Positions 1 to 6,863 of a stretch of 9,959 bases of DNA are shown here, piece after piece. Source of the DNA: Boseongicola sp. (lineage in GTDB: Bacteria; Pseudomonadota; Alphaproteobacteria; Rhodobacterales; Rhodobacteraceae); assembly GCA_013042895.1 (NCBI GenBank), contig JABDPD010000397.1, positions 1 to 9,959 on the forward strand, written 5' to 3'. A model generated the notes under the pieces. It was given only the letters and a program-made list of their open reading frames with translations. It did no database searches and was not told where the DNA came from. Made by a program: the position numbers and the translations under genes. The first letter of the stretch is position 1; every line of letters starts with the position of its first letter.

Positions 1-1
1 C

Positions 2-703
2 CTTAAGACAAGCCGGATCATGGGGGACGTGTTTCGCGAATTTCGTGATGATCCGACATTGCGTGTCGCTATTTTGCGGGCTGCTGGAGACAAGTTTTTC
101 TGCGCAGGGTGGGATCTGAAAGCTGCGGCGGACGGTGACGCTGTGGACGGAGACTATGGTGTCGGTGGCTTTGGCGGCTTGCAAGAGTTGCCGGATATGA
201 ACAAGCCGGTGATCTGCGCAGTGAACGGCATTTGTTGCGGGGGAGGCTTCGAGCTGGCGCTTTCCTGCGATCTAATTGTCGCATCTGAAACAGCAAGCTT
301 CGCTCTGCCGGAAATTCGGTCCGGGACCGTGGCGGATGCGGCCTCGATAAAGTTGCCAAAGCGCATTCCCTATCATGTGGCAATGGATTTGCTGCTGACC
401 GGGCGCTGGATGGACGCCAGCGAAGCCCAAGGCCTTGGGCTGTTGCGCGATGTCGTCCCGGCTGAAGCGTTGGAGGAGACGATTTGGGGCCTTGCGCGGC
501 TCCTCGCGTCGGGCCCGCCGTTGGTCTACGCGGCGATCAAAGAGGTTGTGCGGGAGGCGGAGAACTCGAAGTTTCAGGACGCGTTGGATCGCATTACGTC
601 ACGGACATTGCCCACCGTCGACCGGTTGTATGCATCGGAAGATCAGCTTGAAGGCGCGCGGGCATTCGCCGAAAAACGCGATCCGGTTTGGAAGGGTCGG
701 TAG
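2..703 (+). CDS. caiD: CaiD-like carnitinyl-CoA dehydratase / enoyl-CoA hydratase (5' end outside window)
   Basis: Crotonase-family protein. Its closest recognisable relative is E. coli CaiD, which interconverts crotonobetainyl-CoA and carnitinyl-CoA in the cytoplasm. The frame is open from base 2 through the ATG at 20, and the residues before it (LKTSRI) fit the usual CaiD N-terminal region, so the ATG at 20 is internal and roughly 30 residues are missing. Numbering from that Met, the CoA/oxyanion segment FCAGWDLKAA is at about 27-36. GGGFELA (74-80) carries the first catalytic Glu (E78), and ALPEI (95-99) carries the second (E98). The C-terminus FAEKRDPVWKGR is the CaiD hallmark. The stretch after the second Glu reads GTVADAAS, where CaiD has GIVPDSGG, so substrate fit may differ. 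It ends in TAG and is followed after 59 bp by a HAD phosphatase on the same strand. Crotonase family is certain; carnitine specificity is inferred from similarity and from the methylamine genes nearby. Confidence 0.85.
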   Translation, partial: LKTSRIMGDVFREFRDDPTLRVAILRAAGDKFFCAGWDLKAAADGDAVDGDYGVGGFGGLQELPDMNKPVICAVNGICCGGGFELALSCDLIVASETASFALPEIRSGTVADAASIKLPKRIPYHVAMDLLLTGRWMDASEAQGLGLLRDVVPAEALEETIWGLARLLASGPPLVYAAIKEVVREAENSKFQDALDRITSRTLPTVDRLYASEDQLEGARAFAEKRDPVWKGR

Positions 704-715
704 AAGGTCTTGCTG

Positions 716-737
716 CCCGACACGTTTCGCGGTCGGG
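716..737 (+). other. Small hairpin between caiD-like gene and HAD phosphatase gene
   Basis: CCCGAC (716-721) and GTCGGG (732-737) form a perfect 6-bp GC-rich stem around a 10-base loop. What follows is only loosely T-rich (ATTTGGTATTT) with no U-tract, so it is a poor intrinsic terminator. It could attenuate or protect mRNA within the operon. Low confidence in any function. Confidence 0.3.
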
Positions 738-762
738 ATTTGGTATTTGGGAAAGGGCTAAT

Positions 763-1458
763 GTGCAGGTTGGGTCTCAGTTAGACGCGATAATCTTCGA
801 CAAGGACGGAACGCTTTTTGATTTTGAGAAGAGTTGGAGCGGTTGGGCTGTCGACGTTCTTGAGCATCTTGAACGCGTTGTCCCGAATTCGAGAATGCCT
901 GTCGCTAAGGCGATTGGTTTCGACCTTGAACGTCGCACGTTTACGCCTGAAAGCGTTGTGATTGCCGGTTCCGCTTCAGACGTGGAAGTTGCTGCTGCGC
1001 CGTTCTTACCCCAAGGATTTGATCTGATTTCTGTTTTGGATGATTATGCCGTCGGTATGCTGCCGGTGCCTGTTCCCGGGTTGCATGACGCTCTGACAAT
1101 GCTAGGGGCCGGACGCACACTAGGGGTTGTCACCAACGATTCCGAAGTTCCTGCGCATGCGCATCTGGCGACGCATAGGATTACTCACCATTTTGATTTT
1201 ATTGCAGGATACGACAGTGGCTTTGGTGCGAAACCGGCTCCCGGTCAGCTTCTGGGGTTTTGCGAGGCGACAGGCGCGATTGCGTCGTCGAGTGCGATGG
1301 TTGGCGACAGTCGCCACGATCTTGAAGCCGGACGTGCCGCGGGGATGGTGACCATCGGTGTATTAACGGGGATGGCCCGCAGGGATGATCTTTCCGATCT
1401 CGCCGATGTTGTTTTGCCGGACATCAGTCATATCGCCGGATGGTTAACCGCGCGGTAG
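763..1458 (+). CDS. HAD-IA family hydrolase, phosphoglycolate phosphatase-like
   Basis: Cytoplasmic haloacid-dehalogenase-superfamily phosphatase of 231 residues, a normal length for the Gph/HAD-IA group. All four motifs are present: FDKDGT with nucleophile D13 and acid/base D15; T124 in VVTND (motif II); K157 in GAKPAP (motif III); and GDSRHD with D182 and D186 binding magnesium (motif IV). The insert between motifs I and II, about residues 20-110, is the helical cap expected of subclass I. I chose the GTG at 763 because AAAGGG lies just upstream and the HAD fold begins seven residues later. The frame stays open to an ATG at 688, but that would overlap the preceding gene and add residues with no family resemblance. 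The substrate cannot be read from sequence; phosphoglycolate or another small phosphate ester is possible. It lies 59 bp after the caiD-like gene and 93 bp before the MttB-family gene, so it may be co-transcribed. A link to methylamine metabolism is not evident. Confidence 0.88.
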   Translation: MQVGSQLDAIIFDKDGTLFDFEKSWSGWAVDVLEHLERVVPNSRMPVAKAIGFDLERRTFTPESVVIAGSASDVEVAAAPFLPQGFDLISVLDDYAVGMLPVPVPGLHDALTMLGAGRTLGVVTNDSEVPAHAHLATHRITHHFDFIAGYDSGFGAKPAPGQLLGFCEATGAIASSSAMVGDSRHDLEAGRAAGMVTIGVLTGMARRDDLSDLADVVLPDISHIAGWLTAR

Positions 1459-1475
1459 GTGGCGAAATCTGAAAA

Positions 1476-1490
1476 CGACAGAAATTGTCG
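1476..1490. repeat. Short inverted repeat upstream of the MttB-family gene
   Basis: CGACA (1476-1480) and TGTCG (1486-1490) are perfect inverted arms around five bases, in the 93-bp gap before the methyltransferase gene. No T-tract follows, so it is not a terminator. It could be a regulator half-site pair, but 5-bp arms are near chance expectation and a similar CGACA-C-TGTCG occurs inside soxA near 4720. Confidence 0.2.
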
Positions 1491-1551
1491 CGAACGCGTC
1501 GGCTATGCCCCCCTTATTTCCCAAAGATGTTTTTGAACAGGGGAGAGCACC

Positions 1552-3108
1552 ATGGCGGATGGCACTGAGCGTAGACGCAGATCCGGGGGTCGCGCAGGAA
1601 ACGCGCGGCGTTCGTCGAGCGACGTGATTTCGCAGGCGCCTTGGACGCAGCCGGTCAATACTGATCGCCCGACCGAGCCATTGGACGCAGAAGGTGTCGA
1701 GGCCATCCACAACGGTGCCATGCGCATCTTGGAAGAGATCGGGATTGATTTTCTTAATGAAGAAGCGCTCGCTTTGTTTAAGGAAATCGGAGTTAAGGTT
1801 AACGGCACGAACGTTCGCATGGACCGCGAATGGGTCATGGAAATGGTGGCCAAAGCGCCCTCCGAGTTTACGATCACGCCTCGCAATCTAAGCCGTCAGA
1901 TTACGGTCGGCGGACGCAATATGGTGTTTGGTAATGTGTCATCGCCGCCGAATTACTTTGATCTTGAGACGGGCAAAGTGCCTGGAACCCGGAAGCAGTG
2001 CCAAGATCTGCTTAAGCTCACCCAATACTTCAATTGTATCCATTTCGCGGGGGGCTACCCCGTAGAGCCGGTCGATGTTCACGCGCGCGATCGCCATCTG
2101 GACGTAGTGTATGACAAGTTAACTCTGACAGACAAAGTGATGCATGCCTATTCGCTTGGGCGTGAGCGTGTCGAAGATGTCATTGAAATGGTTAAGATCG
2201 CGGGTGGTCTGTCGGAAGAAGAATTCCAGTCCAAGCCACACATGTATACCAATATTAACTCGACCTCACCTTTGAAACACGATCATCCGATGATTGACGG
2301 TTGCTTACGTTTGGTGCGCCGCGGGCAGGCGGTTTTTGTAACCCCTTTCACGCTCGCTGGCGCGATGGCGCCGGTTACGATGTCAGGTGCAGTCGCTCAA
2401 TCTATCGCAGAGGCGCTGGCCGCTATCGCTTTGTTCCAATGGGTTAAACCGGGTTGTCCGTGCGTCCTTGGAACGTTCACATCAAACGTAGACATGAAGT
2501 CCGGTGCGCCAGCTTTTGGAACTCCGGAGTACATACGTGCCACGCAGATGACGGGTCAGATGGCCCGCTATTACGGACTTCCATTGCGCTCGTCCGGGTC
2601 CTGTGCGGCGAACGTTCCTGATGGCCAGGCGATGTGGGAAACGACCGCTTCGCTATGGGCGGCTGTTCAATCTCAGACCAATACTGTTTACCATGCTGCG
2701 GGTTGGCTTGAAGGCGGTCTCATTGCAAGTCCCGAAAAGTTTGTAATGGATTGCGAAGTACTGGGACAGATTATTCGCTATTTCGATCCCAAGATCACCG
2801 CGACGACGCCGGAGGATATTGCCGTAGATGCTATCGGCGAGGTGGGCGGCGAGGGTCACTTCTTTGGTATTCAACACACACAGGACCGATACGAAACAGC
2901 GTTTTACCAACCCTTCCTAAGCGACTGGCGCAACTACGAAGGTTGGGAGATCGCCGGAGGTATTTGGACGGCCGAACGGGCGCACCATTTGTTCAAGGAG
3001 ATCGTGAATTCATTCGAAGCGCCGCCAATGGACGTGGCCGTGCGAGATCAGTTGGCAGATTTCGTCGCGCGCCGAAAAGCAGAAGGCGGCGCGCCGACTG
3101 ATTTTTAG
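1552..3108 (+). CDS. MttB-superfamily (trimethylamine methyltransferase family) protein, non-pyrrolysine
   Basis: A 518-residue cytoplasmic TIM-barrel protein of the MttB/COG5598 superfamily. Founding members move a methyl group from trimethylamine to a corrinoid protein using pyrrolysine; non-Pyl members such as MtgB and MtcB do this with glycine betaine or carnitine. A basic, low-complexity leader (residues 5-23, Arg/Ser/Gly rich) is followed by the family entry segment (EAIHNGAMRILEEIGIDF, 50-67), a central barrel with GSCAANVPDGQA (349-360), and a Gly-rich late segment (VGGEGHF, 431-437). The frame has no internal TAG, and TAG is the ordinary stop of this gene and of the two before it, so pyrrolysine is not used. 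The start is firm: AGGGGAG at 1539-1545 lies 6 bases before the ATG. No corrinoid partner or methylcorrinoid:THF methyltransferase lies in the window. The facing sarcosine oxidase operon suggests a quaternary amine or N-methyl amino acid substrate. Family assignment is secure; the substrate is not known. Confidence 0.93.
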   Translation: MADGTERRRRSGGRAGNARRSSSDVISQAPWTQPVNTDRPTEPLDAEGVEAIHNGAMRILEEIGIDFLNEEALALFKEIGVKVNGTNVRMDREWVMEMVAKAPSEFTITPRNLSRQITVGGRNMVFGNVSSPPNYFDLETGKVPGTRKQCQDLLKLTQYFNCIHFAGGYPVEPVDVHARDRHLDVVYDKLTLTDKVMHAYSLGRERVEDVIEMVKIAGGLSEEEFQSKPHMYTNINSTSPLKHDHPMIDGCLRLVRRGQAVFVTPFTLAGAMAPVTMSGAVAQSIAEALAAIALFQWVKPGCPCVLGTFTSNVDMKSGAPAFGTPEYIRATQMTGQMARYYGLPLRSSGSCAANVPDGQAMWETTASLWAAVQSQTNTVYHAAGWLEGGLIASPEKFVMDCEVLGQIIRYFDPKITATTPEDIAVDAIGEVGGEGHFFGIQHTQDRYETAFYQPFLSDWRNYEGWEIAGGIWTAERAHHLFKEIVNSFEAPPMDVAVRDQLADFVARRKAEGGAPTDF

Positions 3109-3671
3109 GAGGCAGTCCATCGGCACGACGTTTCGACCGCGTGATAGAAGGATTGCGCGGAAGATCTGGCCGACATTAACCAAAACTGGTCGGCTTCCAA
3201 CCGGACGATGCAAGCGCCTAGATGCTCCATTGATGTGCGGGCGGCCGAGCCTATGGGGAAGGCCGATTGGTCGAGGTCAATCGGGCAAATCCGTTCAAGA
3301 GCGGTGATCGCGCCAGAACCTTTGAGTTCCAGAATGACCCAGGCATCTGTTTGCAATGTTGTGTAGCCAACATCCGCCAAGCTCTCTTGTGCGTCCGTTT
3401 CCGACATTGTCCCGTCGGAAGAAAATGCCAGCATGAACTGATCCACGGTCATCGGGATCGCTCGTATTTTATTTGTATGGCGGGTTTCCATTGCAGACGG
3501 TACCGAAAGTTCCCAAAGCTCCTTCAGTTTATCTGAAAGAGCTTTCCGGCCATCTTTTGGAATTGCGACGGAAATTAACGCAATATCAGTGCGTTCCGCT
3601 AAGATGCAGGCTCCAAAATCATGGTGAACATCGCCAAGAATCGGAGCCCCAGACAAAGAGATTTCAGCCAC
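3105..3671 (-). CDS. soxG: Sarcosine oxidase subunit gamma
   Basis: Small subunit of heterotetrameric sarcosine oxidase, 188 residues, a usual length for SoxG. It packs with the alpha subunit near the folate-binding region and has a GcvT/YgfZ-like fold. Recognisable family features are the central WVILELKGSGA stretch and the ICPIDLDQSAFPIGSAART motif, followed by GACIVRLEADQFWLMSARSSAQSFYHAV. I chose the GTG at 3671 because GGAAGGAG stands nine bases upstream and the SoxG-like sequence starts there. The frame extends to an ATG at 3779, but that would lie deep inside soxA and add 36 unrelated residues. The GTG overlaps the end of soxA as GTGGCTGA, which implies translational coupling. At its 3' end its TAA overlaps the TAG of the convergent methyltransferase gene by 4 bp. 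It is the last gene of the soxBDAG order. Confidence 0.9.
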   Translation of the reverse strand: MAEISLSGAPILGDVHHDFGACILAERTDIALISVAIPKDGRKALSDKLKELWELSVPSAMETRHTNKIRAIPMTVDQFMLAFSSDGTMSETDAQESLADVGYTTLQTDAWVILELKGSGAITALERICPIDLDQSAFPIGSAARTSMEHLGACIVRLEADQFWLMSARSSAQSFYHAVETSCRWTAS

Positions 3672-6567
3672 GTTGACGGTCTCCTTCCGGATCGATGTGA
3701 TGGGGAGAGCAGACCTCCAAAACGATATCCTGACCGCGAATTGGACTGAAACCACGGATCTTTTCGCCGTGCCGTTCATTCCCTTGCTTTAGAAAACCGA
3801 GTCCAATCGAATACCCAAGTTCGGGCGAATAGGCGACGGATGTCATCCATCCCTGATCATGTGCCATATCCTCAGGATCGCCCGGTTTAAAGAAGTGCGC
3901 TCCTGCGGTTAAGCTGTCTTTCGGATCAACCGGTTTGAGGCCAACAAGTCTTAGGCCATCGTCGCGAACCTGCTCGTTGCGATCAAGAAGAGCCGCTCCA
4001 ATGAAGTCCTTCTTTCGAGAGACCATTTTCTCCAACCCAATCATGCGCGCGTCCGTCTGCCCGTTCAACTCGCTACCCGCGACATGACCCTTTTCGATCC
4101 GCATGACGCCGAGCGCTTCGGTGCCGTAAGGCGTCAGTCCGAAGGCTTCGCCGGCTTCCATCATAGCGCGGATCATGGCGTCGCCGTAACGCGCTGGAAC
4201 CGCGATTTCGTAGGCCAACTCGCCAGAGAAAGAGATCCGGAACAGTCGAGCAGGGGTCCCTCCAAACACGGTGCAATCTGTGCAGGCCATGAAGGGGAAG
4301 CCTTCGTTTGAGAGATCCAGATCGTCGACCACTTTCTGCATCAGAGCCCGGGATTTTGGTCCTGCGACAGAAAACTGCGCCCAGGCATCTGTTGTCGAAA
4401 TCAGATGGACGTCGAGGTCCGGCCAGAGGCATTGACGCGCAAACTCGAGGTTGCGGAACACAAGCACAGCGTTTGCCGTTGTGGTCGTCATGACAAAGTG
4501 GGTTTCCGACAGTCTTGCCGTTGTCCCGTCGTCATAAACGGTGCCGTCTTCCCGCAACATCAGGCCGTATCGAACCTTCCCAACCGGAACTTTAAGAAAA
4601 GCATTGGCATAAATTTTGTTAAGGAATTCAGCGGCATCACGCCCTTGAATGTCGATTTTGCCGAGTGTCGAGACATCACAGATGCCGACACCATTTCTGG
4701 TTGCGCGGACCTCGCGGTCGACACTGTCGCGCCAGCCTTTCTCGCCCGGTTGCGTGTACCATTCTGCGCGAAGCCAGGCGCCTGATTCAACGAAACTCGC
4801 CCCGTTTTCTGCGGCCCAAGCGTGGCTCGGTGTGAGGCGCGTTGGGCGAAAGTGTTTGCCGCGTGAGCGACCTGCGAAAGCTCCGATCGAAACCGGACTG
4901 TAGGGGGGGCGGAAGATCGTAGTGCCGGTTTCGGGGATCGTTTTCCCGGATGCTTCGGCCATCACCGCGAGGCCCAGCATGTTCGAGGTTTTACCCTGAT
5001 CTGTTGCCATTCCAAGCGTGGTGTAGCGCTTCAAGTGCTCGACCGAACGGAAACCTTCCTGATGCGATTGAATGACATCTTTTGTCGTGACGTCGTTCTG
5101 CAGATCGACCCAGGCGCGATGTTTACCTTTGTTTACGTGGAAGATCGGCTTGCTTGCAAAGTCTTCGTCGTTTGCTGTCGGCACACTTCCAACCTGGCCG
5201 TTGGCGCCAAGTTCGCCGGCGATGCGAGCGGCCGTTTTGTGCGCTTCCAGTAGAGTCGCTCCAAGTGTCATCGTTCCGCCGGCAGCACCCGCGATGTGCA
5301 TGCCGGGCGGTATCTCTCCACCCGGTACAAAACCGGCGATATCCTCGCGCCACACCGGCCGGCCGCGGTGATGACTGCTCAGGTGAACGTTTGGTGACCA
5401 TCCGCCCGAGACTGCAAGACAGTCGGTCTCCACTCGTTCGCCGGTATTCAATTGGAGGCTCGTTAAACCCTTGCGACCGGTTGTGTTGGCAACGAATTGT
5501 CCGTTGCGCACATCAATAATCCGGGTGACTTCGATACCCTTTGCCCGTAAGTCTTCTGCTGTTCTCAGACCGTCGTTATTGTTTGTCAACACGGCAACTC
5601 TATGCCCCGGAGCGACCCCGAAACGGTTCACATATGTGCGTACAGCGCCGGCAAGCATGACGCCTGGGCGGTCATTGTTTGCAAATGCGATTGACCGTTC
5701 AGTCGCCCCCGCAGCCAGAATTGTGCGTTTGGAGTAAACCCGCCAAAGCACTTGGCGTGGCTTTTCTCCACTACTGTGAAGGTGATCACCTTTACGCTCA
5801 AGCGCGCCATAAATACCCTGATCATAGGCGCCGTAGACGGTCGTACGCGTCATGAGACGGACGTTGTTCATACTTGCTAATTTGGCAACTTGAGCGCGCG
5901 CCCAATCCGAGCCCTGAGTGCCGTCGACTTCGTAGGTTTCAGCGTTGAGGCGGCCGCCCATCTGGAAGTCTTCGTCCGCAAGAATAACGCGAAGGCCAGC
6001 ACGACCTGCAGCCATTGCAGCAGTCAGCCCCGCCGGACCAGCTCCAATGATCAGAAGGTCACAGTGCAGAAAACCGTGATCGTAGCAATCCGGATCTGGT
6101 TTGCCTGACAATTGACCAAGCCCGGCAGCCGATCGGATTATCGGCTCGTAGAGTTTCTCCCAAAACGCGCGGGGCCACATAAAAGTTTTATAGTAAAATC
6201 CAGCACTTAAGAACGGTGACAGGAGATCGTTTACGGCCAGAAGATCGTAGTTCAGGGCCCCGCGGTGGTTCTGGGATGTCGCGTAAAGACCGTCAAAGGC
6301 TTCGACCATTGTCGCAAGTGTATTGGGCTCGAGTCGTGCACCTTTGTGCAGCTGAACCAGCGCATTGGGCTCTTCTGATCCCGCCGAGAAGATCCCTCGC
6401 GGTCGATGATATTTGAACGACCGTCCCACCAGCTTAACACCGTTCGCAAGCAAGGCCGACGCTAGCGTGTCTCCGGGATGAGCTGTCAACCATTGCTCGT
6501 TGAATTGAAACTTCAGAGTTTTTGAACGGTCGATTAGACCGCCTCTCAAGCGATTTGGCTGGCTCAT
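3664..6567 (-). CDS. soxA: Sarcosine oxidase subunit alpha
   Basis: Large subunit of tetrameric sarcosine oxidase, 967 residues, typical for SoxA. The enzyme demethylates sarcosine to glycine, passes the carbon to tetrahydrofolate as 5,10-methylene-THF, and reduces O2 to H2O2. N-terminal residues 17-100 form a ferredoxin-like Fer2_4 domain (GRSFKYHRPRGI at 48-59) without the cysteines of true 2Fe-2S relatives, as is normal for SoxA. A Rossmann fold follows with GAGPAG at 175-180, the NAD+ site, and the pyridine-nucleotide oxidoreductase region runs to about 450 (AGAAGGT at 426-432). From about 575 to 960 there is a GcvT/aminomethyltransferase domain that binds folate (YGLMLREDGTVYDDGT at 667-682; SGELAYEI at 781-788). 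Its ATG overlaps the soxD stop as ATGA, and AAGGGC stands seven bases upstream. Its end overlaps soxG. Nothing looks truncated. Confidence 0.96.
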   Translation of the reverse strand: MSQPNRLRGGLIDRSKTLKFQFNEQWLTAHPGDTLASALLANGVKLVGRSFKYHRPRGIFSAGSEEPNALVQLHKGARLEPNTLATMVEAFDGLYATSQNHRGALNYDLLAVNDLLSPFLSAGFYYKTFMWPRAFWEKLYEPIIRSAAGLGQLSGKPDPDCYDHGFLHCDLLIIGAGPAGLTAAMAAGRAGLRVILADEDFQMGGRLNAETYEVDGTQGSDWARAQVAKLASMNNVRLMTRTTVYGAYDQGIYGALERKGDHLHSSGEKPRQVLWRVYSKRTILAAGATERSIAFANNDRPGVMLAGAVRTYVNRFGVAPGHRVAVLTNNNDGLRTAEDLRAKGIEVTRIIDVRNGQFVANTTGRKGLTSLQLNTGERVETDCLAVSGGWSPNVHLSSHHRGRPVWREDIAGFVPGGEIPPGMHIAGAAGGTMTLGATLLEAHKTAARIAGELGANGQVGSVPTANDEDFASKPIFHVNKGKHRAWVDLQNDVTTKDVIQSHQEGFRSVEHLKRYTTLGMATDQGKTSNMLGLAVMAEASGKTIPETGTTIFRPPYSPVSIGAFAGRSRGKHFRPTRLTPSHAWAAENGASFVESGAWLRAEWYTQPGEKGWRDSVDREVRATRNGVGICDVSTLGKIDIQGRDAAEFLNKIYANAFLKVPVGKVRYGLMLREDGTVYDDGTTARLSETHFVMTTTTANAVLVFRNLEFARQCLWPDLDVHLISTTDAWAQFSVAGPKSRALMQKVVDDLDLSNEGFPFMACTDCTVFGGTPARLFRISFSGELAYEIAVPARYGDAMIRAMMEAGEAFGLTPYGTEALGVMRIEKGHVAGSELNGQTDARMIGLEKMVSRKKDFIGAALLDRNEQVRDDGLRLVGLKPVDPKDSLTAGAHFFKPGDPEDMAHDQGWMTSVAYSPELGYSIGLGFLKQGNERHGEKIRGFSPIRGQDIVLEVCSPHHIDPEGDRQRG

Positions 6568-6851
6568 TTTGAACGCCCTTTGTCGCAGGCTACGTCGCGT
6601 GCCAATTCAACAGCTGTGATCTCGTGAGTGACCGTATTTCGCGTCACGACAAGCCACGAGCGGTCTCCTTGTTCGTGGTACCAAAGCTCGCGATGCAGGC
6701 CTGCGGGATTGTCGCGCAGGTAAACGTATTCATACATCGTGTCTTCTGCGTTCTCTGCCAGGCCATCAGGGCGCTCGATCAAACTTGCGTCACCGAGATA
6801 GACAAACTCGGCTGCATCTCGTGGACCAAGGAGAGGGTGATGAATGATCAT
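6564..6851 (-). CDS. soxD: Sarcosine oxidase subunit delta, zinc-site variant
   Basis: A 95-residue delta subunit of tetrameric sarcosine oxidase. Family signatures are GPRDAAEFVYLGDA (9-22), RPD (27-29), the block LRDNPAGLHRELWYHEQGDR (45-64) and TVTHEI (73-78). Characterised SoxD proteins bind one zinc through a CPxC-type pair near the N-terminus plus a His and a Cys in an HxxGC-type motif. Here the first pair reads HPLL (H5, L8), the His is kept (H59) and the final Cys is D63. The only cysteine is C89 near the C-terminus. The usual zinc site therefore cannot form as described. The rest of the protein is well kept, so this looks like a variant lineage rather than decay. It starts 12 bp after soxB with only a weak GGGACG ribosome site, and its stop overlaps the soxA start as ATGA, which fits coupled translation. 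Confidence 0.93.
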   Translation of the reverse strand: MIIHHPLLGPRDAAEFVYLGDASLIERPDGLAENAEDTMYEYVYLRDNPAGLHRELWYHEQGDRSWLVVTRNTVTHEITAVELARDVACDKGRSK

Positions 6852-6863
6852 TAACGCGTCCCG

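Noticed and set aside
716..737. Intrinsic terminator after the caiD-like gene
   Set aside because: The stem is only 6 bp and no U-run follows, so it is kept as a weak hairpin rather than called a terminator.
1503..1886. Minus-strand open frame across the start of the MttB-family gene
   Set aside because: It is antisense to a well-supported start and ribosome site and has no recognisable features.
1552..3108. Pyrrolysine-encoding mttB
   Set aside because: There is no in-frame TAG within the coding region, and TAG is the plain terminal stop of this gene and of both genes upstream, so amber decoding is not supported. Read-through of the terminal TAG would add only about 23 residues and is not at the Pyl position known in MttB.
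3672..3779. Longer soxG starting at the ATG at 3779
   Set aside because: It would add 36 unrelated residues inside soxA, and the GTG at 3671 has a strong GGAAGGAG site and a family-consistent N-terminus.
4073..4432. Alternative-frame open stretches within soxA (both strands)
   Set aside because: They are typical frame shadows in GC-rich coding DNA; soxA is intact across the region.
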